This document shows positions 17,781 to 25,203 of a stretch of 64,000 bases of DNA, one piece after another. How positions within the stretch are numbered: position 1 is the first letter of the stretch; every line of letters starts with the position of its first letter. The notes under the pieces were generated by a model. The model was given only the letters and a program-made list of their open reading frames with translations, made no database searches and had not been told where the DNA came from. Both the position numbers and the translations under genes were made by a program. This DNA comes from Microbacterium sp. SL75 (GTDB lineage Bacteria > Actinomycetota > Actinomycetes > Actinomycetales > Microbacteriaceae): the NCBI RefSeq assembly GCF_026625865.1, contig NZ_CP113067.1, forward strand, positions 2,542,001 to 2,606,000, in the 5' to 3' direction.

Positions 17781-18059
17781 CTACGCGACGCGGGCCGCGA
17801 ACCCCGGAGCTCGGGGCCGCGGATGACCCGCGGCGTCGGGATCGCTCTGGGCGAGGGATGCCGAGGGGTCGATCGGACGCGCGGACGGGGGCGGCGTGGC
17901 GGCGACGAGGGCCGGAGCGACGACGAGCACGACGACCGCGGTCAGCACGACGGCCGCGGCGAGGGCCACCGCCAGCAGGGGTGCGCCGCCGCCGGGGGTC
18001 AGCGCCAGCTCGGCGGTGGCCAGGAGCAGGTTGAGGGCGGCGATCAGCGATGCGATCAC
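17781..18059 (-). CDS. Small membrane protein, DUF6412-like
   Basis: 92 residues with an N-terminal helix (LIAALNLLLATAEL) and a second strong one (LLAVALAAAVVLTAVVVLVVAPALVAA), then a Pro/Ser-rich soluble tail. It resembles the DUF6412 family that often accompanies the YidC-like gene in this group; the assignment is from memory and moderate. The start is a GTG at 18059. Its ribosome-binding site is formed by a run of ten G followed by TGAG, 5 bases before the start. Confidence 0.6.
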   Translation of the reverse strand: MIASLIAALNLLLATAELALTPGGGAPLLAVALAAAVVLTAVVVLVVAPALVAATPPPSARPIDPSASLAQSDPDAAGHPRPRAPGFAARVA

Positions 18060-18066
18060 GTGCTCA

Positions 18067-18076
18067 CCCCCCCCCC
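18067..18076 (-). repeat. Homopolymeric (C)10 / (G)10 tract at a ribosome-binding site
   Basis: Ten consecutive C on the plus strand, i.e. ten G in the transcript of the DUF6412-like gene, directly where its Shine-Dalgarno sequence should be. It lies in the gap between two divergent genes. Slippage here would change initiation strength or spacing. Confidence 0.7.
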
Positions 18077-18124
18077 GTGGTTGAACATCTACGGTAGCAG
18101 CGCGCGTGTCGCTACGCTGTCGCC

Positions 18125-18634
18125 ATGACCACCCTCGTCCTCACCGTCGTCGGCGACGATCGCGCGGGCCTCGTGTCCGCGGTCGCCGACATCGTCGACG
18201 CCCACGGCGGCAACTGGGAGAACAGCGAGCTCGCCGAACTCGCCGGCGCGTTCGCCGGGATCATCGAGGTCTCGGTGGCCTCCGACCGCGCCGATGCCGT
18301 GCGCGCCGCGCTCGAAGGCCTCGCAGGCACGCTCACCGTGACCGTCCACGCGGGAGCGGGGTCGGCCGAGACCACGGGCCGCACGGTCACCTTCGACGTC
18401 GTCGGCAACGACCGCCCCGGCATCGTGCGCGAGCTGTCGGCCGCGCTCGGCGCCCACGGGGCGAGTATCGAGCGCATGTCGACGCAGACCACGGATGCCG
18501 CGATGGCGGGCGGACGCCTGTTCGAGGCCTCCATCACCGCGACGGTGGCGGCCGACGTCGCCGTCGACGACCTCGTCGCACAGCTCGAGCGTCTCGCGAC
18601 CGAGATCCAGGTCGACGTGACCCTCGCGGACTGA
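18125..18634 (+). CDS. Double ACT-domain protein (GcvR-like)
   Basis: 169 residues made of two ACT domains: LVLTVVGDDRAGLVSAVADIVDAHGGNW and TVTFDVVGNDRPGIVRELSAALGAHGAS. This is the build of the glycine-cleavage repressor GcvR and related amino-acid sensors. No DNA-binding domain is present, so it would act through a partner or as a ligand sensor. TACGCT lies exactly six bases before the ATG, so the message is likely leaderless. Confidence 0.87.
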   Translation: MTTLVLTVVGDDRAGLVSAVADIVDAHGGNWENSELAELAGAFAGIIEVSVASDRADAVRAALEGLAGTLTVTVHAGAGSAETTGRTVTFDVVGNDRPGIVRELSAALGAHGASIERMSTQTTDAAMAGGRLFEASITATVAADVAVDDLVAQLERLATEIQVDVTLAD

Positions 18635-18712
18635 CCGGCCGGCTCACGACCCGCCGTCACCGGCAGCGGGGCGCCGGTCGTCCACCGCTCTCGCTCCGGG
18701 TACGACCCGGCC

Positions 18713-19096
18713 TCACGCCCGTCGCGACCGCGATGCGAGGCGGGCGATCCCGCGCCACCCCAGCAACATGACGGCGAGGGTGATCGTGGCGACGACGACG
18801 AACGCCACCGCGACCCCTTGACCGCTGAGCGCGCGAAGCACCATGCCCAGCGCGACGGTGATCGCCCACACGGGCAGCCCCGTCTTCGCGATGGCGGCGG
18901 GTCGACGCCAGGCGCGCGTCACGAGCCAGCCGACCAGCAACGCGACCACGAACGGCCAGGCTGTGGTGGCGAGTCCCGAACCGGCGGGGCCCAGCACGTC
19001 GCCGTCGTGGGTCGCCCGCCCGATCGCGGCGAAGACGACGACGAGGACGAGGTCGATGACGAGGGCGAGCACGGGGAAACGGCGCGAAGAGGACAC
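18713..19096 (-). CDS. DUF3054 membrane protein
   Basis: 127 residues with four hydrophobic helices (VLALVIDLVLVVVFAAIGR, AWPFVVALLVGWLVTRAWR, LPVWAITVALGMVLRAL, VAFVVVATITLAVMLLGWR). The DLVLVVVFAAIGRATHDG start is characteristic of DUF3054, an actinobacterial family of unknown function. I use the GTG at 19096: GGGAGC follows a GACAAT hexamer that is six bases upstream of the start. It is divergent from the VanZ-like gene, with a repeat box between them. Confidence 0.83.
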   Translation of the reverse strand: MSSSRRFPVLALVIDLVLVVVFAAIGRATHDGDVLGPAGSGLATTAWPFVVALLVGWLVTRAWRRPAAIAKTGLPVWAITVALGMVLRALSGQGVAVAFVVVATITLAVMLLGWRGIARLASRSRRA

Positions 19097-19123
19097 GCTC
19101 CCATTGTCCCGCCGTGGCGCGAG

Positions 19124-19140
19124 CGTATCGTCCGCGTATC
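19124..19140. promoter_or_regulatory. Direct-repeat box upstream of the VanZ-like gene
   Basis: CGTATCGTCCGCGTATC: two CGTAT half sites 11 bases apart, one helical turn. Near-identical boxes lie at 21414-21430 and 22017-22033. Ten bases after the box on the plus strand is GACATC, a weak -10 position. The site could also act on the divergent DUF3054 gene. Confidence 0.6.
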
Positions 19141-19207
19141 CCGGAGCCGAGACATCGGGGCAACACCTCGCAGGCTGGGATGGGATCTCCCGATCCTGGA
19201 GGTCCGC

Positions 19208-19645
19208 GTGTCCGATCGTCCCGTCTTCACTTCCGCTCGCGTGCTGTCGGCGGGGGCCGTGCTCGCGGCGGTGGGGGTGCTCACCCTCGCGCCCCGCGCG
19301 ATCGCGTGGCCGGCCCGCACCGTCGTCCTCGACGCCCTCGACCACCTTCCGTCGTCGTGGCGCGCGCTGATGTTCGGCGCTGGTGCCGACGTCGCCCTCA
19401 ACATCGCGTTCTTCGTCCCCCTCGGGGCGGCGCTCGCGCTGCTTCTGCCGTTGCGGTGGTCGCCGGCATCCGTTCTGCTGTGCGCTCTCGTCTCGCTCGC
19501 GGTCGAGACGCTGCAGGCGGGGATCCCCGGTCGGGTTCCGGATGCCGAGGATGTCCTGTCGAACACGATCGGCGCCGCGATCGGGACGGTCCTCGTCGTC
19601 GCGATGAGAGCTGCCGCCCGGGGCGGGCACGCGGCTCGACGCTGA
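19208..19645 (+). CDS. VanZ-like membrane protein
   Basis: 145 residues with four hydrophobic segments and the VanZ pattern: VALNIAFFVPLGAALALLLP, LVSLAVETLQAGIPGRVPDAEDVLSNTIGAAIG (family E-x-x-Q and D-x-x-x-N positions). VanZ-type proteins give low-level teicoplanin resistance in enterococci and may change wall-precursor handling. The start is GTG 19208 with TGGAGG 5 bases upstream. It ends 8 bases before the stop of the convergent histidine kinase and carries the same promoter box as that system. Confidence 0.83.
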   Translation: MSDRPVFTSARVLSAGAVLAAVGVLTLAPRAIAWPARTVVLDALDHLPSSWRALMFGAGADVALNIAFFVPLGAALALLLPLRWSPASVLLCALVSLAVETLQAGIPGRVPDAEDVLSNTIGAAIGTVLVVAMRAAARGGHAARR

Positions 19646-19653
19646 GCTCGTCG

Positions 19654-20730
19654 TCAGCGGGGCAGCCGGAGGCGGGCGTGGAGGCCGCCGCCGTCGCGGG
19701 GCCACAGCTCGAGGCGGCCACGGTGCGCGCGAGCGATCGAGGCGACGATCGCGAGTCCGAGGCCCGTGCCGTCGGCGCGCCCGCGCGTACGGCCGACCGC
19801 GCGCACGAAAGGTTCGGGGAGCGTGGCGACGAGCTCGTGCGAGAGCGTGTCGCCGCTGTTGACGACGTCGACGACCACCTCGTCGACCTCGCCGCTCACC
19901 GCGACGCGCACCCAGCCGCCCGCCACGTTGTGCACGAGCGCGTTGCGGACCAGGTTCGTCACGGCCTGGTGCACGAGCGTCTCGTCGATCCGCGCCACCC
20001 CGCCCGAGGCGCCGAGTATCGCCAGGTCGAGACCCCGGGTGTCGCCCTCGGCCTCCGCCACCACGGTCGCGACGAGATCGTCGACTCCCGTCGGTTCGAG
20101 CGAGAGCGCGTCCTCGCGTGTCGACCGGGCGAGGGCGAGCATCGCCTCGATCAGACGGATCGCGCGCTCGTTCGTGAGCTCGAGGCGGTGCAGCAGCTGG
20201 TCCACGTCTACGCCGGCGGGATTGACCCGGGCCACTTCGAGCAGCGTTCGCATCGTGGCGTGCGGTGTTCGAAGCTCGTGAGAGGCATTCGCGGCGAAGC
20301 GCCTCTGCTCGTCCAGGGTCTCTTCGACCCGCGCGAGCATCGCGTCGAAGGTGTCGGCGAGGTCCGTCAGCTCGTCACGACGCCCCGGCAACTCGACGCG
20401 GTGCGCGAGGTCGCCGTCCCGCGCCGCGCGGGCGGCATCCGCGATCCGGTGCAGCGGACGCAGCATGATCCCCGACACGATCCAGCCGCCGCCGAGGCCG
20501 AGGACCGCCAGCGCGAGCACGGCGTACCACGCGTAGCGGACGAAGACCTCGGTGAGGTCGCCGCGACCCGGCGTGAACAGACCGCTCTGGGAGTACAGGT
20601 TGCCCTCGGGGAGGAAGCGCAGCACGAGGAACCCCACCACGAAGACAGCGATCCCCACGATCACGACGAAGCCCGCGTAGCTCAGGGTGAGCTTGAGTCG
20701 TACCGAGAGCCCGGGGGCACGCTCACGCAT
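19654..20730 (-). CDS. Two-component sensor histidine kinase (VanS-like)
   Basis: 358 residues: membrane helix ~18-40, short extracellular loop (~40-62), second helix ~65-90, HAMP linker (~88-140), HisKA with phospho-acceptor H151 in NASHELRTPHA, and HATPase_c with N-box LVRNALVHNV and G-box ADGTGLGLAIVASIA. The usual HELRTPL(A/T) has His in place of the Leu. The short sensor loop fits detection of a ligand at the membrane surface. ATG 20730 overlaps the regulator stop by 8 bases. The neighbouring vanZ- and vanY-like genes suggest a cell-wall signal. Confidence 0.93.
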   Translation of the reverse strand: MRERAPGLSVRLKLTLSYAGFVVIVGIAVFVVGFLVLRFLPEGNLYSQSGLFTPGRGDLTEVFVRYAWYAVLALAVLGLGGGWIVSGIMLRPLHRIADAARAARDGDLAHRVELPGRRDELTDLADTFDAMLARVEETLDEQRRFAANASHELRTPHATMRTLLEVARVNPAGVDVDQLLHRLELTNERAIRLIEAMLALARSTREDALSLEPTGVDDLVATVVAEAEGDTRGLDLAILGASGGVARIDETLVHQAVTNLVRNALVHNVAGGWVRVAVSGEVDEVVVDVVNSGDTLSHELVATLPEPFVRAVGRTRGRADGTGLGLAIVASIARAHRGRLELWPRDGGGLHARLRLPR

Positions 20731-21391
20731 CGACCGGACCCATGCGGTAGCCGACACCCGCGACCGTCTGGATGAGCCACGGCTCGCCCAGGCGTTTGCG
20801 CAGCGTCGAGATCGTGATGCGCACGGCATTGGTGAACGGATCCGCGTTCTCGTCCCATGCGCGCTCGAGCAGGTCCTCGGCGCTGACCACGCCGCCGCCG
20901 GCGCCCATGAGGACCTGGAGCACCGCGAACTGCTTGCGGGTCAGCGAGACGTAGCGCCCGTCGCGATAGACCTCGCGGCGGAAGGGGTCGAGGCGGATGC
21001 CGTGCTGCTCGAGCACCGGCGGGAGCGAGGCCGCGGGACGACGGGCGAGGGCGTGCAGGCGCATCACCAGCTCGCGCAAAACGAACGGTTTCGTCAGGTA
21101 GTCGTCGGCACCGCTCTCGAAGCCGCTGGCCTTGTCGTCGAGCCGGTCTGCGGCCGTGAGCATGAGCACGCGCGGAGCCGCAGGCTGTGCGCTCAGGTGG
21201 CGTGCGATCTCATCGCCGTTCGGACCGGGGATGTCGCGATCGAGCACCACCACGTCGTAGGCGGTGTAGCCGAGGACCTCGAGGGCGGCGTCGCCGTCGC
21301 TGGCGATGTCGGCCGCGATCGCCTCGAGACGGAGGCCGTCGCGGATGGCCTCGGCGAGAAAGGGTTCGTCCTCGACGATCAGCACGCGCAT
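20723..21391 (-). CDS. OmpR/PhoB-type response regulator (VanR-like)
   Basis: 222 residues: receiver domain with E7/D8 acidic pair, phospho-acceptor D51 (VVVLDRDIPGPNGDE), T in LMLTAAD, K in YLTKPF; then a winged-helix effector domain (YVSLTRKQFAVLQVLMGAGGGVVSAEDLLERAWDENADPFTNAVRITISTLRKRLGEPWLIQTVAGVGYRMG). It should bind the CGTAT-repeat boxes around it, including the one 23 bases before its own start. A TACGAT -10 is six bases before the ATG, predicting a leaderless mRNA. Confidence 0.95.
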   Translation of the reverse strand: MRVLIVEDEPFLAEAIRDGLRLEAIAADIASDGDAALEVLGYTAYDVVVLDRDIPGPNGDEIARHLSAQPAAPRVLMLTAADRLDDKASGFESGADDYLTKPFVLRELVMRLHALARRPAASLPPVLEQHGIRLDPFRREVYRDGRYVSLTRKQFAVLQVLMGAGGGVVSAEDLLERAWDENADPFTNAVRITISTLRKRLGEPWLIQTVAGVGYRMGPVDA

Positions 21392-21397
21392 CCCGTC

Positions 21398-21430
21398 ATC
21401 GTAGGTGCGGGGGCGTATCGCCGACGTATG
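21398..21430 (-). promoter_or_regulatory. Promoter and repeat box of the VanRS-like genes
   Basis: The box at 21414-21430 (plus strand CGTATCGCCGACGTATG) is followed on the minus strand, after 10 bases, by TACGAT (21403-21398), and six bases later by the regulator ATG. The box therefore covers the -35 region, as expected for an OmpR-type activator. Confidence 0.6.
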
Positions 21431-21498
21431 CGCGAGCCGGAGCCCGGAGTGGGAGTCGTTCCCGCCCCCGACAACCTCGGCCTCGATAGCGTGGGGGC

Positions 21499-22002
21499 AT
21501 GGCGACCCGACTGCTCATCGTGGCCGATACGCACGTTCCCCGGAGGGCGCGCGTGCTTCCCGCGGCGGTGCGCGAAGCGGCATCCGGCGTCGATCTCATC
21601 GTGCACGCGGGTGACTGGGTGAGCGCGAGCGTGCTCGACGAACTCGAGACGCTCGGCCCCGTGCTGGGTGTGTGGGGCAACAACGACGGCGACGACCTGC
21701 GTTCGCGCCTGCCCGAGATCGCGCGCGCCGAGATCGACGGGGTGCGGGTCGCCGTCGTGCACGAGACCGGGGCGTCGCTCGGGCGCGAGAAGCGGATGGA
21801 TGCCGCATTCCCCGACGCCGACCTGCTCGTGTTCGGGCACAGCCACATCCCGTGGGATACCGTCACCCCGAACGGCCTTCGCCTTCTCAACCCGGGCTCG
21901 CCCACCGACCGCCGCCGTCAGCCCGCGTGCACCCTCATGACCGCGACCCTCTCTGCCGGCGAGATCCGCGACGTGGTGCTGCACGAGGTCTCACGCGACT
22001 GA
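21499..22002 (+). CDS. YfcE/MJ0936-type metallophosphoesterase
   Basis: A 167-residue calcineurin-like phosphodiesterase: LLIVADTHVPRR (D-x-H, though here DTH), VHAGDWV (GD), VWGNNDGDDL (GN), VVHETG and FGHSHIPW (GHSH) give the metal ligands in order. It is close to YfcE/YsnB phosphodiesterases; substrate unknown. TAGCGT lies exactly six bases before the ATG, so it probably has its own leaderless promoter and need not belong to the adjacent Van-like regulon. Confidence 0.9.
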   Translation: MATRLLIVADTHVPRRARVLPAAVREAASGVDLIVHAGDWVSASVLDELETLGPVLGVWGNNDGDDLRSRLPEIARAEIDGVRVAVVHETGASLGREKRMDAAFPDADLLVFGHSHIPWDTVTPNGLRLLNPGSPTDRRRQPACTLMTATLSAGEIRDVVLHEVSRD

Positions 22003-22016
22003 GCTATCGACTCTGG

Positions 22017-22033
22017 CGTATCGCCGTCGTATG
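22017..22033 (+). promoter_or_regulatory. Direct-repeat box upstream of the VanY-like gene
   Basis: CGTATCGCCGTCGTATG, differing at one position from the box at the regulator promoter. Ten bases further on is TACGGC (22044-22049), the same box-to-(-10) distance as at the regulator. The vanY start is 47 bases after the box. Confidence 0.65.
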
Positions 22034-22080
22034 GTCCCCGCCATACGGCCCGGCAACGCGGGCCCGGCTCGAATGGGGGC

Positions 22081-22686
22081 ATGGCATCTTCGGCATCCCG
22101 CACTCGATCCCCCTCTCGCGGCCGTATCGCATTCGTCGCGGTCGCGGTCGGTCTCGCCGTCGTCCTCACCGCGGTCGCGGCAGTGCTCGCGATGACCACG
22201 GCGTCGTCGTTGTCGGCGGGGCTGAGCGCGCACGCGCCGTTCTCGCCGACCGAGGCCGAGGGGATGATCCCCGCCGAGGCGCCGCTGACGGTCTACGACG
22301 ATCAGCACCCCGCGATGACCGGGCTCGATGGTGAGCTGCGCGATGCTCTGCGCGCGGCCCAGCGGGCCGCTGAGGTCGACGGGATCGTCTTCGACGTCAC
22401 CAGCGGGTGGCGCAGCGCCGACTACCAGCGGTGGCTGCTGGGGGATGCGATCCGCACCTACGGCTCCGAAGCGATCGCGCGACAGTACGTCGCCTCGCCC
22501 GAGGGGTCGAGCCACGTCACCGGTCACGCCGTCGACATCGGCTCGCTCGACGCGCAGCTGTGGATCATCGATCACGGACGCGAGTGGGGTCTGTGCCAGA
22601 CCTACGCCAACGAGCGGTGGCACTTCGAGAGGGCGACAGACGCCGGAGGAGAATGCCCCGCGCCGATGGCGGACGCGCGCGGGTGA
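22081..22686 (+). CDS. D-alanyl-D-alanine carboxypeptidase, VanY-like (M15)
   Basis: A 201-residue exported zinc peptidase that trims the terminal D-Ala of peptidoglycan stem peptides. An uncleaved-anchor or signal helix at ~15-40 follows a basic N-terminus. The M15B motifs are complete: TSGWRSADYQRWL, SSHVTGHAVDIGS (zinc His and Asp) and NERWHFE (catalytic Glu and zinc His). Because loss of the terminal D-Ala removes the vancomycin target, its pairing with the VanRS-like pair and the shared box argues for a wall-stress role. A GGGGG tract precedes the ATG. Confidence 0.92.
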   Translation: MASSASRTRSPSRGRIAFVAVAVGLAVVLTAVAAVLAMTTASSLSAGLSAHAPFSPTEAEGMIPAEAPLTVYDDQHPAMTGLDGELRDALRAAQRAAEVDGIVFDVTSGWRSADYQRWLLGDAIRTYGSEAIARQYVASPEGSSHVTGHAVDIGSLDAQLWIIDHGREWGLCQTYANERWHFERATDAGGECPAPMADARG

Positions 22687-22691
22687 ACGAC

Positions 22692-22723
22692 GACGGCGCC
22701 GCCCCGGAGGGGACGGCGCCGTC
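22692..22723. terminator. Bidirectional terminator between vanY and the desaturase
   Basis: GACGGCGCC (22692-22700) pairs with GGCGCCGTC (22715-22723), with CCCC/GGGG extending the stem inside. It stands between two convergent genes. Confidence 0.75.
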
Positions 22724-22733
22724 ATCGGGATGC

Positions 22734-23849
22734 CTACTCGACGTTGAGCTGACGCGTCGGAGAGGTCAGCGGGCAGTCGAAGGGGTCGCGGGCGGCGAGG
22801 CCGACCCGGTTGAGGTACGCGATGACGATGCCGTACGACTGCAACAGCGTGGTCTCGACGTAGGGCACGTTCAGGGTGGCGCAGTGTTCGCGCACGATGA
22901 CACGGGCCTTGCTGAGGTGCGTTCGCGGCATGTTCGGGAACAGGTGGTGCTCGATCTGGTAGTTCAGACCACCCATGAGCCACGTGGCCCACCAGCCGCC
23001 GGAGATGTTGCGCGAGGTGCGCACCTGCTTGCTGAAGAAGTCGAGCTTCGCGCCGGGCGCGATGATCGGCATGCCCTTGTGGTTGGGGGCGAAGGACGCT
23101 CCCATGTAGATGCCGAACACCGCGACCGAGACGCCGAAGAACGCGAAGGCGAGACCGACCGGCAAGAAGATGAAGATCGGCGCGATGAAGAGCGCGTGCC
23201 GCAGCGTCAGCAGGGCGATCTCGACCCAGCGCCCCTTGACCTCGCCGCGCGAGAAAAGGTGTCGGAAGGCCAGGACGTACAGGTTGATGCCTTCGAAAGC
23301 CAGCAGCGGGAAGAACAGGTAGCCCTGACGCCGGGTGATCCAGCGTTGGATGCCGCGGGCCTTGGCGGCGTCGACGTCGAGGAAAGAGATCGTGTCGATC
23401 TCAATGTCGGGGTCTTTGTCCACCCGGTTCGGGTTGGCGTGGTGTCGTGTGTGCTTCGATGCCCACCACGAACGGCTCATGCCCACGATGCCGTTGCCGA
23501 TGAGCAGGCCCAGGCGGTCGTTGGCGGGGCCCGAGGCGAAGATCTGACGGTGTGCGGCCTCGTGGGCGAGGAATGCGACCTGGGTGAACAGGATGCCGAG
23601 GACCGCTGCGACGATCAGCTGGAACCAGCTGTCGCCGAGGAGGATGAAGCCGGTAACGCACCCGGCGAAGCCGAGCACGATGGCGCCGGCGACGACGGAG
23701 TAGAACACCGGCGTGCGAACGAGCAGTCCGCTCTCACGGACGACCTGAGACAGCTCTGTGTAGGCCTTGGTGATCGGGGGGAATTCGGTGGTACCGGAGT
23801 AGGTCTGACGAACGGGGCCGAGACGGGACTCGACGACGGTGGAGGCTAT
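22734..23849 (-). CDS. Membrane fatty acid desaturase
   Basis: An acyl-lipid or acyl-CoA desaturase with the three histidine boxes that hold the di-iron centre: HEAAHRQ, HTRHHANPN and QIEHHLFP, and several hydrophobic segments. It makes unsaturated membrane lipids. The start is unusual: GAGGAG lies six bases before an ATA at 23849 (then ASTVVESRLGPVRQTYSG), where I would expect ATG. The next legal start upstream is a GTG at 23918 with no ribosome-binding site, adding 23 Ser/Arg-rich residues. I favour 23849, but an automatic annotation would probably use 23918. Confidence 0.9.
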   Translation of the reverse strand: MASTVVESRLGPVRQTYSGTTEFPPITKAYTELSQVVRESGLLVRTPVFYSVVAGAIVLGFAGCVTGFILLGDSWFQLIVAAVLGILFTQVAFLAHEAAHRQIFASGPANDRLGLLIGNGIVGMSRSWWASKHTRHHANPNRVDKDPDIEIDTISFLDVDAAKARGIQRWITRRQGYLFFPLLAFEGINLYVLAFRHLFSRGEVKGRWVEIALLTLRHALFIAPIFIFLPVGLAFAFFGVSVAVFGIYMGASFAPNHKGMPIIAPGAKLDFFSKQVRTSRNISGGWWATWLMGGLNYQIEHHLFPNMPRTHLSKARVIVREHCATLNVPYVETTLLQSYGIVIAYLNRVGLAARDPFDCPLTSPTRQLNVE

Positions 23850-24018
23850 GTTCTGCTCCTCGGATCGGGAAGGACCGGGGTGGACGGCGGAGCGGCTACT
23901 CCGCGCTGAGGCCCACACTACGGCTGGCCGTATGGGCGACTCGGAATACGTCGCGATGCTCAGCGGGCTCTCGGGAAACCGAAACCCAGCGAGCGAAAAG
24001 GGGCCGGAAACCGACGAA

Positions 24019-24052
24019 AGCCGGGTCGTCGCGATGGCGACGAACCCGGCTC
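24019..24052 (-). terminator. Terminator of the cold-shock gene
   Basis: On the minus strand CCGGGTTCGTCGC pairs with GCGACGACCCGG (one bulged T) around CATC, followed by CTTTCG. It lies 17 bases after the csp stop. Confidence 0.75.
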
Positions 24053-24068
24053 TCGAGGTAAGCGGAGC

Positions 24069-24272
24069 TTAGAGGGGGCGGATGTTCGCCGCCTGCATGC
24101 CCTTGGGGCCCTGCTCAGCGTCGAATTCGACCTTCTGTGCTTCCGTGAGCTCCTTGAAGCCGTTGCCCTGGATCGCGCTGAAGTGCGCGAACAGGTCGGC
24201 GGAGCCGTCGTCGGGAGCAATGAAGCCGTAGCCCTTTTCGGAGTTGAACCATTTCACGGTGCCAGTGGCCAT
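24069..24272 (-). CDS. Cold-shock protein (CspA family)
   Basis: A 67-residue single cold-shock domain, an RNA/ssDNA chaperone. The RNP-1 motif [10 protein letters not shown] and RNP-2 motif DLFAHFSAI are both intact, after the typical start [21 protein letters not shown]-type purines precede the ATG. The gene ends in AANIRPL, the usual C-terminus. A small unassigned gene lies 12 bases upstream on the same strand. Confidence 0.96.
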   Translation of the reverse strand: MATGTVKWFNSEKGYGFIAPDDGSADLFAHFSAIQGNGFKELTEAQKVEFDAEQGPKGMQAANIRPL

Positions 24273-24284
24273 CGTGTTCTTCCT

Positions 24285-24572
24285 TTATTCATGTTGGGCC
24301 GCAATGCGGCCGTGGGCGCCGCTCCGACGAGTGCGGAGCGGACGGGGACGCCGCGTCACCGTGGTGGTGGCGCGTACGCGGTGCCCGTCGACGGCGGCCT
24401 GAGCCGCGTCGACGGACGTGTGGACACCGAGATTTTCGCCGAGGGGGCCCTGGGCTTCGAAGCCCGAGGTTCCCGCGCCGACGAAACCGGCGTAGTCGGA
24501 TCCGACCGTCGCGACGTACACGTCGAGATCGGCCTGGCGCCACGATAGCGGCGAGGGGTGAAGCAGAGACAC
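24285..24572 (-). CDS. Hypothetical protein upstream of csp
   Basis: 95 residues from a GTG at 24572, preceded by GGAAAG about 6 bases upstream. The centre (WRQADLDVYVATVGSDYAGFVGAGTSGFEAQGPLG...) reads like a compact beta-rich domain and has normal amino-acid composition, whereas the C-terminal 25 residues are Arg/Thr-rich and low in complexity. I do not recognise a family. An in-frame extension to 24680 exists. The whole stretch could instead be a long csp leader, so existence is only probable. Confidence 0.45.
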   Translation of the reverse strand: MSLLHPSPLSWRQADLDVYVATVGSDYAGFVGAGTSGFEAQGPLGENLGVHTSVDAAQAAVDGHRVRATTTVTRRPRPLRTRRSGAHGRIAAQHE

Positions 24573-24802
24573 AAGAACTTTCCGCGAGTGCGAGGCGAGG
24601 ACCGAAGCCGTCGAGCGAGGCACGCGATGGTGAGAGGGGGGATTGCTGTCGGAAACGGCTCGGCGCCGTGCGCCCGGCATCTCAGCGATGAGGCGGGCGT
24701 CGATGAAGCAAGTCCCAGAACGAATACTGACGAGGCTAGCACGGATGTCCCCTCTGTGCCGGGGAGATTTCGCGACCCCTGTCTGAAGGGTGCACTGGGG
24801 TC

Positions 24803-25153
24803 ATGGCATCCGCGGACGAAACCACCGACGACGAGCGTTGGCTCGTGATCGACGGCAGACGATGGCGACGGACCGATCCGCGGCTCCCCGAGGACCTGGC
24901 CGTGCGTCTGCGCTCGCATCTCGGGCGGGCGCGATCCGCGGTGCGCACGGCGAAGGGGACCGGCGATGACGACGCCGTCGCCGCCGCGCGCGAGCGCGTG
25001 GGAATCGCCAAACGCGGCCTGGGGGAGCGGGGACCGCGCTGGTGGGACGACGAGGTCGACGCGCGTGTGCGCCGCGCCCGCGACGCGCTGGAAGCTCTCG
25101 ATGCGCTGGCGGCCACCGACAGAGCAGACGGTGCGGCCGACGTCAACGCATAG
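24803..25153 (+). CDS. Hypothetical charged helical protein
   Basis: 116 residues, highly charged, starting MASADETTDDERWLVIDGRRWRRTDPRLPED. The middle (HLGRARSAVRTAKGTGDDDAVAAARERVGIAKRGLGERG) is helical, and WWDDEVDARVRRARDALEAL suggests a coiled coil. It resembles small Microbacteriaceae proteins with the WRRTDP..PE motif, for which no function is known to me. TGCACT is six bases before the ATG; a GGGGT tract is the only ribosome-binding candidate. Confidence 0.7.
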   Translation: MASADETTDDERWLVIDGRRWRRTDPRLPEDLAVRLRSHLGRARSAVRTAKGTGDDDAVAAARERVGIAKRGLGERGPRWWDDEVDARVRRARDALEALDALAATDRADGAADVNA

Positions 25154-25203
25154 CGCGGCGTCATCTCGCGCGATTCGCTGAAGGATCGAACCGAAGGAGT
25201 CTC

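Noticed and set aside
20040-20300. Histidine kinase inactivated by HELRTPH
   Set aside because: The phospho-acceptor His and the N- and G-boxes are intact; the Leu-to-His change alone is not evidence of inactivity.
22123-22140. Fourth CGTATCG match inside the vanY coding region
   Set aside because: Only the first half site matches; the second lacks CGTAT, so it does not fit the repeat rule.
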